64,000 nucleotides of DNA. Source: Phytomonas francai (taxonomy: Eukaryota; Euglenozoa; Kinetoplastea; Trypanosomatida; Trypanosomatidae). Shown in pieces: positions 63,363 to 64,000 of the stretch. Under the pieces are notes generated by a model, which worked only from the letters and a program-made list of their open reading frames with translations, searched no databases and was not told the origin of the DNA. A program made the position numbers and the translations under genes. The first letter of the stretch is position 1, and the number at the start of each line of letters is the position of its first letter. The stretch covers positions 1,145,027 through 1,209,026 of the forward strand of contig MJCC01000002.1 in NCBI GenBank assembly GCA_001766655.1. Direction: 5' to 3'.

Positions 63363-63998
63363 TTACTTTTCGGCATTTGTGACCTGACGCTTCTGAGTCA
63401 TTTTCTTTCGTTCCTTTTTACCTGGCCGTGTTTGGGACTTCTTGGCAAAAGGCACAGAAGAAGGAGAGAGTTTCTTCTGAGTTTTGGGGGCTTTAGACTT
63501 TTGTTCAGGCAGGTCCCCTTTGTTTTTTTCTTTTCTCGAAACTTTGTGAACGCGAGTGTGTTCAGCATGGTCCCCGTCGTCTCTACGCCTAGGAGTCCGA
63601 GGAAGTATGGGCTCAGATTTTGGAGCTGACAGATTCAAGTCCTGGCGTGTATAGTCCAATGAAATTCCAAGCACTGAGCGTAGGGTCGCCTGGTTCTCTG
63701 ACGATGAGGAGGGAAGCTCCTTGACATCGTTCCCCAACTGATTATGATGGCTGGATGTGCTACACAGAACGGGCACCATGCGACGAAGCTCGAAACTATA
63801 TACCAAATCCACCCCTTCCGCAGCGTGCGTATCATTACTCTTGTGATGGCTCGCTGGCTCACAGGTCGCGGCGCTGGGGTTCGTCCCGGAAGCTCCGGGG
63901 GATGAGTAGTTGAGGGATAGACCGATGTGTTTTGCCGGGGGGTCGGAGGCCGTCCGAGTTGACGCGCTGAAGAGCTTTTGGAGGTGCGGAATGGCCAT
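63363..63998 (-). CDS. Lys-rich hypothetical protein at the window edge
   Basis: A frame of 211 codons beginning with an ATG two bases from the right end of the window. The true start may be this ATG or lie beyond the edge, so it should be treated as possibly 5'-partial. The N-terminus (M-A-I-P-H-L-Q-K-L-F-S-A-S-T-R-T) could pass for a presequence. The middle is Ser/His/Asn-rich. The C-terminal third is strongly basic (K-V-S-R-K-E-K-N-K, R-P-G-K-K-E-R-K-K-M-T-Q-K-R) and suits a nucleolar or RNA-binding tail. Family not recognised. Confidence 0.65.
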   Translation of the reverse strand: MAIPHLQKLFSASTRTASDPPAKHIGLSLNYSSPGASGTNPSAATCEPASHHKSNDTHAAEGVDLVYSFELRRMVPVLCSTSSHHNQLGNDVKELPSSSSENQATLRSVLGISLDYTRQDLNLSAPKSEPILPRTPRRRDDGDHAEHTRVHKVSRKEKNKGDLPEQKSKAPKTQKKLSPSSVPFAKKSQTRPGKKERKKMTQKRQVTNAEK

Positions 63999-64000
63999 CA

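Overview
The window looks like nuclear chromosomal DNA of a kinetoplastid, most likely a trypanosomatid protist. The evidence is: long intronless genes packed head to tail on one strand; intergenic stretches rich in pyrimidine tracts followed by AG on the coding strand (the layout of trans-splice acceptors); a tRNA-Tyr gene whose only odd feature is a tiny intron next to the anticodon; tRNA genes placed where two gene clusters converge; and several protein types typical of this lineage. The genetic code is standard. I cannot name the genus. Base composition is moderately AT-rich outside genes, with a few very GC-rich genes and patches.

Layout. Positions 1 to about 8.2 kb form the end of a plus-strand cluster: a small three-fold-repeat protein, a Gemin2-like spliceosomal assembly factor, a decayed gene for a probable mitochondrial protein, the NatA auxiliary subunit NAA15, and a single PARP-type zinc finger protein. 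From about 8.2 to 13.4 kb there is a convergent strand-switch region without convincing protein genes. It carries two direct copies, 3,972 bp apart, of a 340-bp cassette: an unexplained highly structured GC-rich block, tRNA-Thr(AGT) and intron-bearing tRNA-Tyr(GTA). From 13.4 kb to the right edge every gene lies on the minus strand: a PQ-loop membrane protein, adenylate kinase, VCP/CDC48, endonuclease III, a pseudoprotease-armadillo protein, a coiled-coil/zinc protein, a small hypothetical protein, a short broken frame, CFAP36, two tandem multi-finger RanBP2-type zinc proteins, EF-1beta, a 5,302-residue VPS13-type lipid transporter, an EFCAB10-like protein, a kelch protein, a probable mitochondrial protein, a large basic Ser/Arg-rich protein, and a Lys-rich protein at the window edge.

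How they work together. As in other trypanosomatids the two clusters are presumably transcribed as polycistrons that converge on the tRNA region, so neighbours need not share a function. Themes still recur: RNA metabolism (Gemin2, RanBP2 fingers, tRNAs), protein and DNA quality control (VCP, NTH, NAA15, PARP finger), membrane lipid traffic (VPS13, PQ-loop protein) and the flagellum (CFAP36, EFCAB10-like). The points most worth following are the duplicated structured-RNA/tRNA cassette, the pair of zinc-finger-array proteins, the trypsin-fold protein that has lost its catalytic His and Ser, and the decaying gene at 3.5-4.7 kb.
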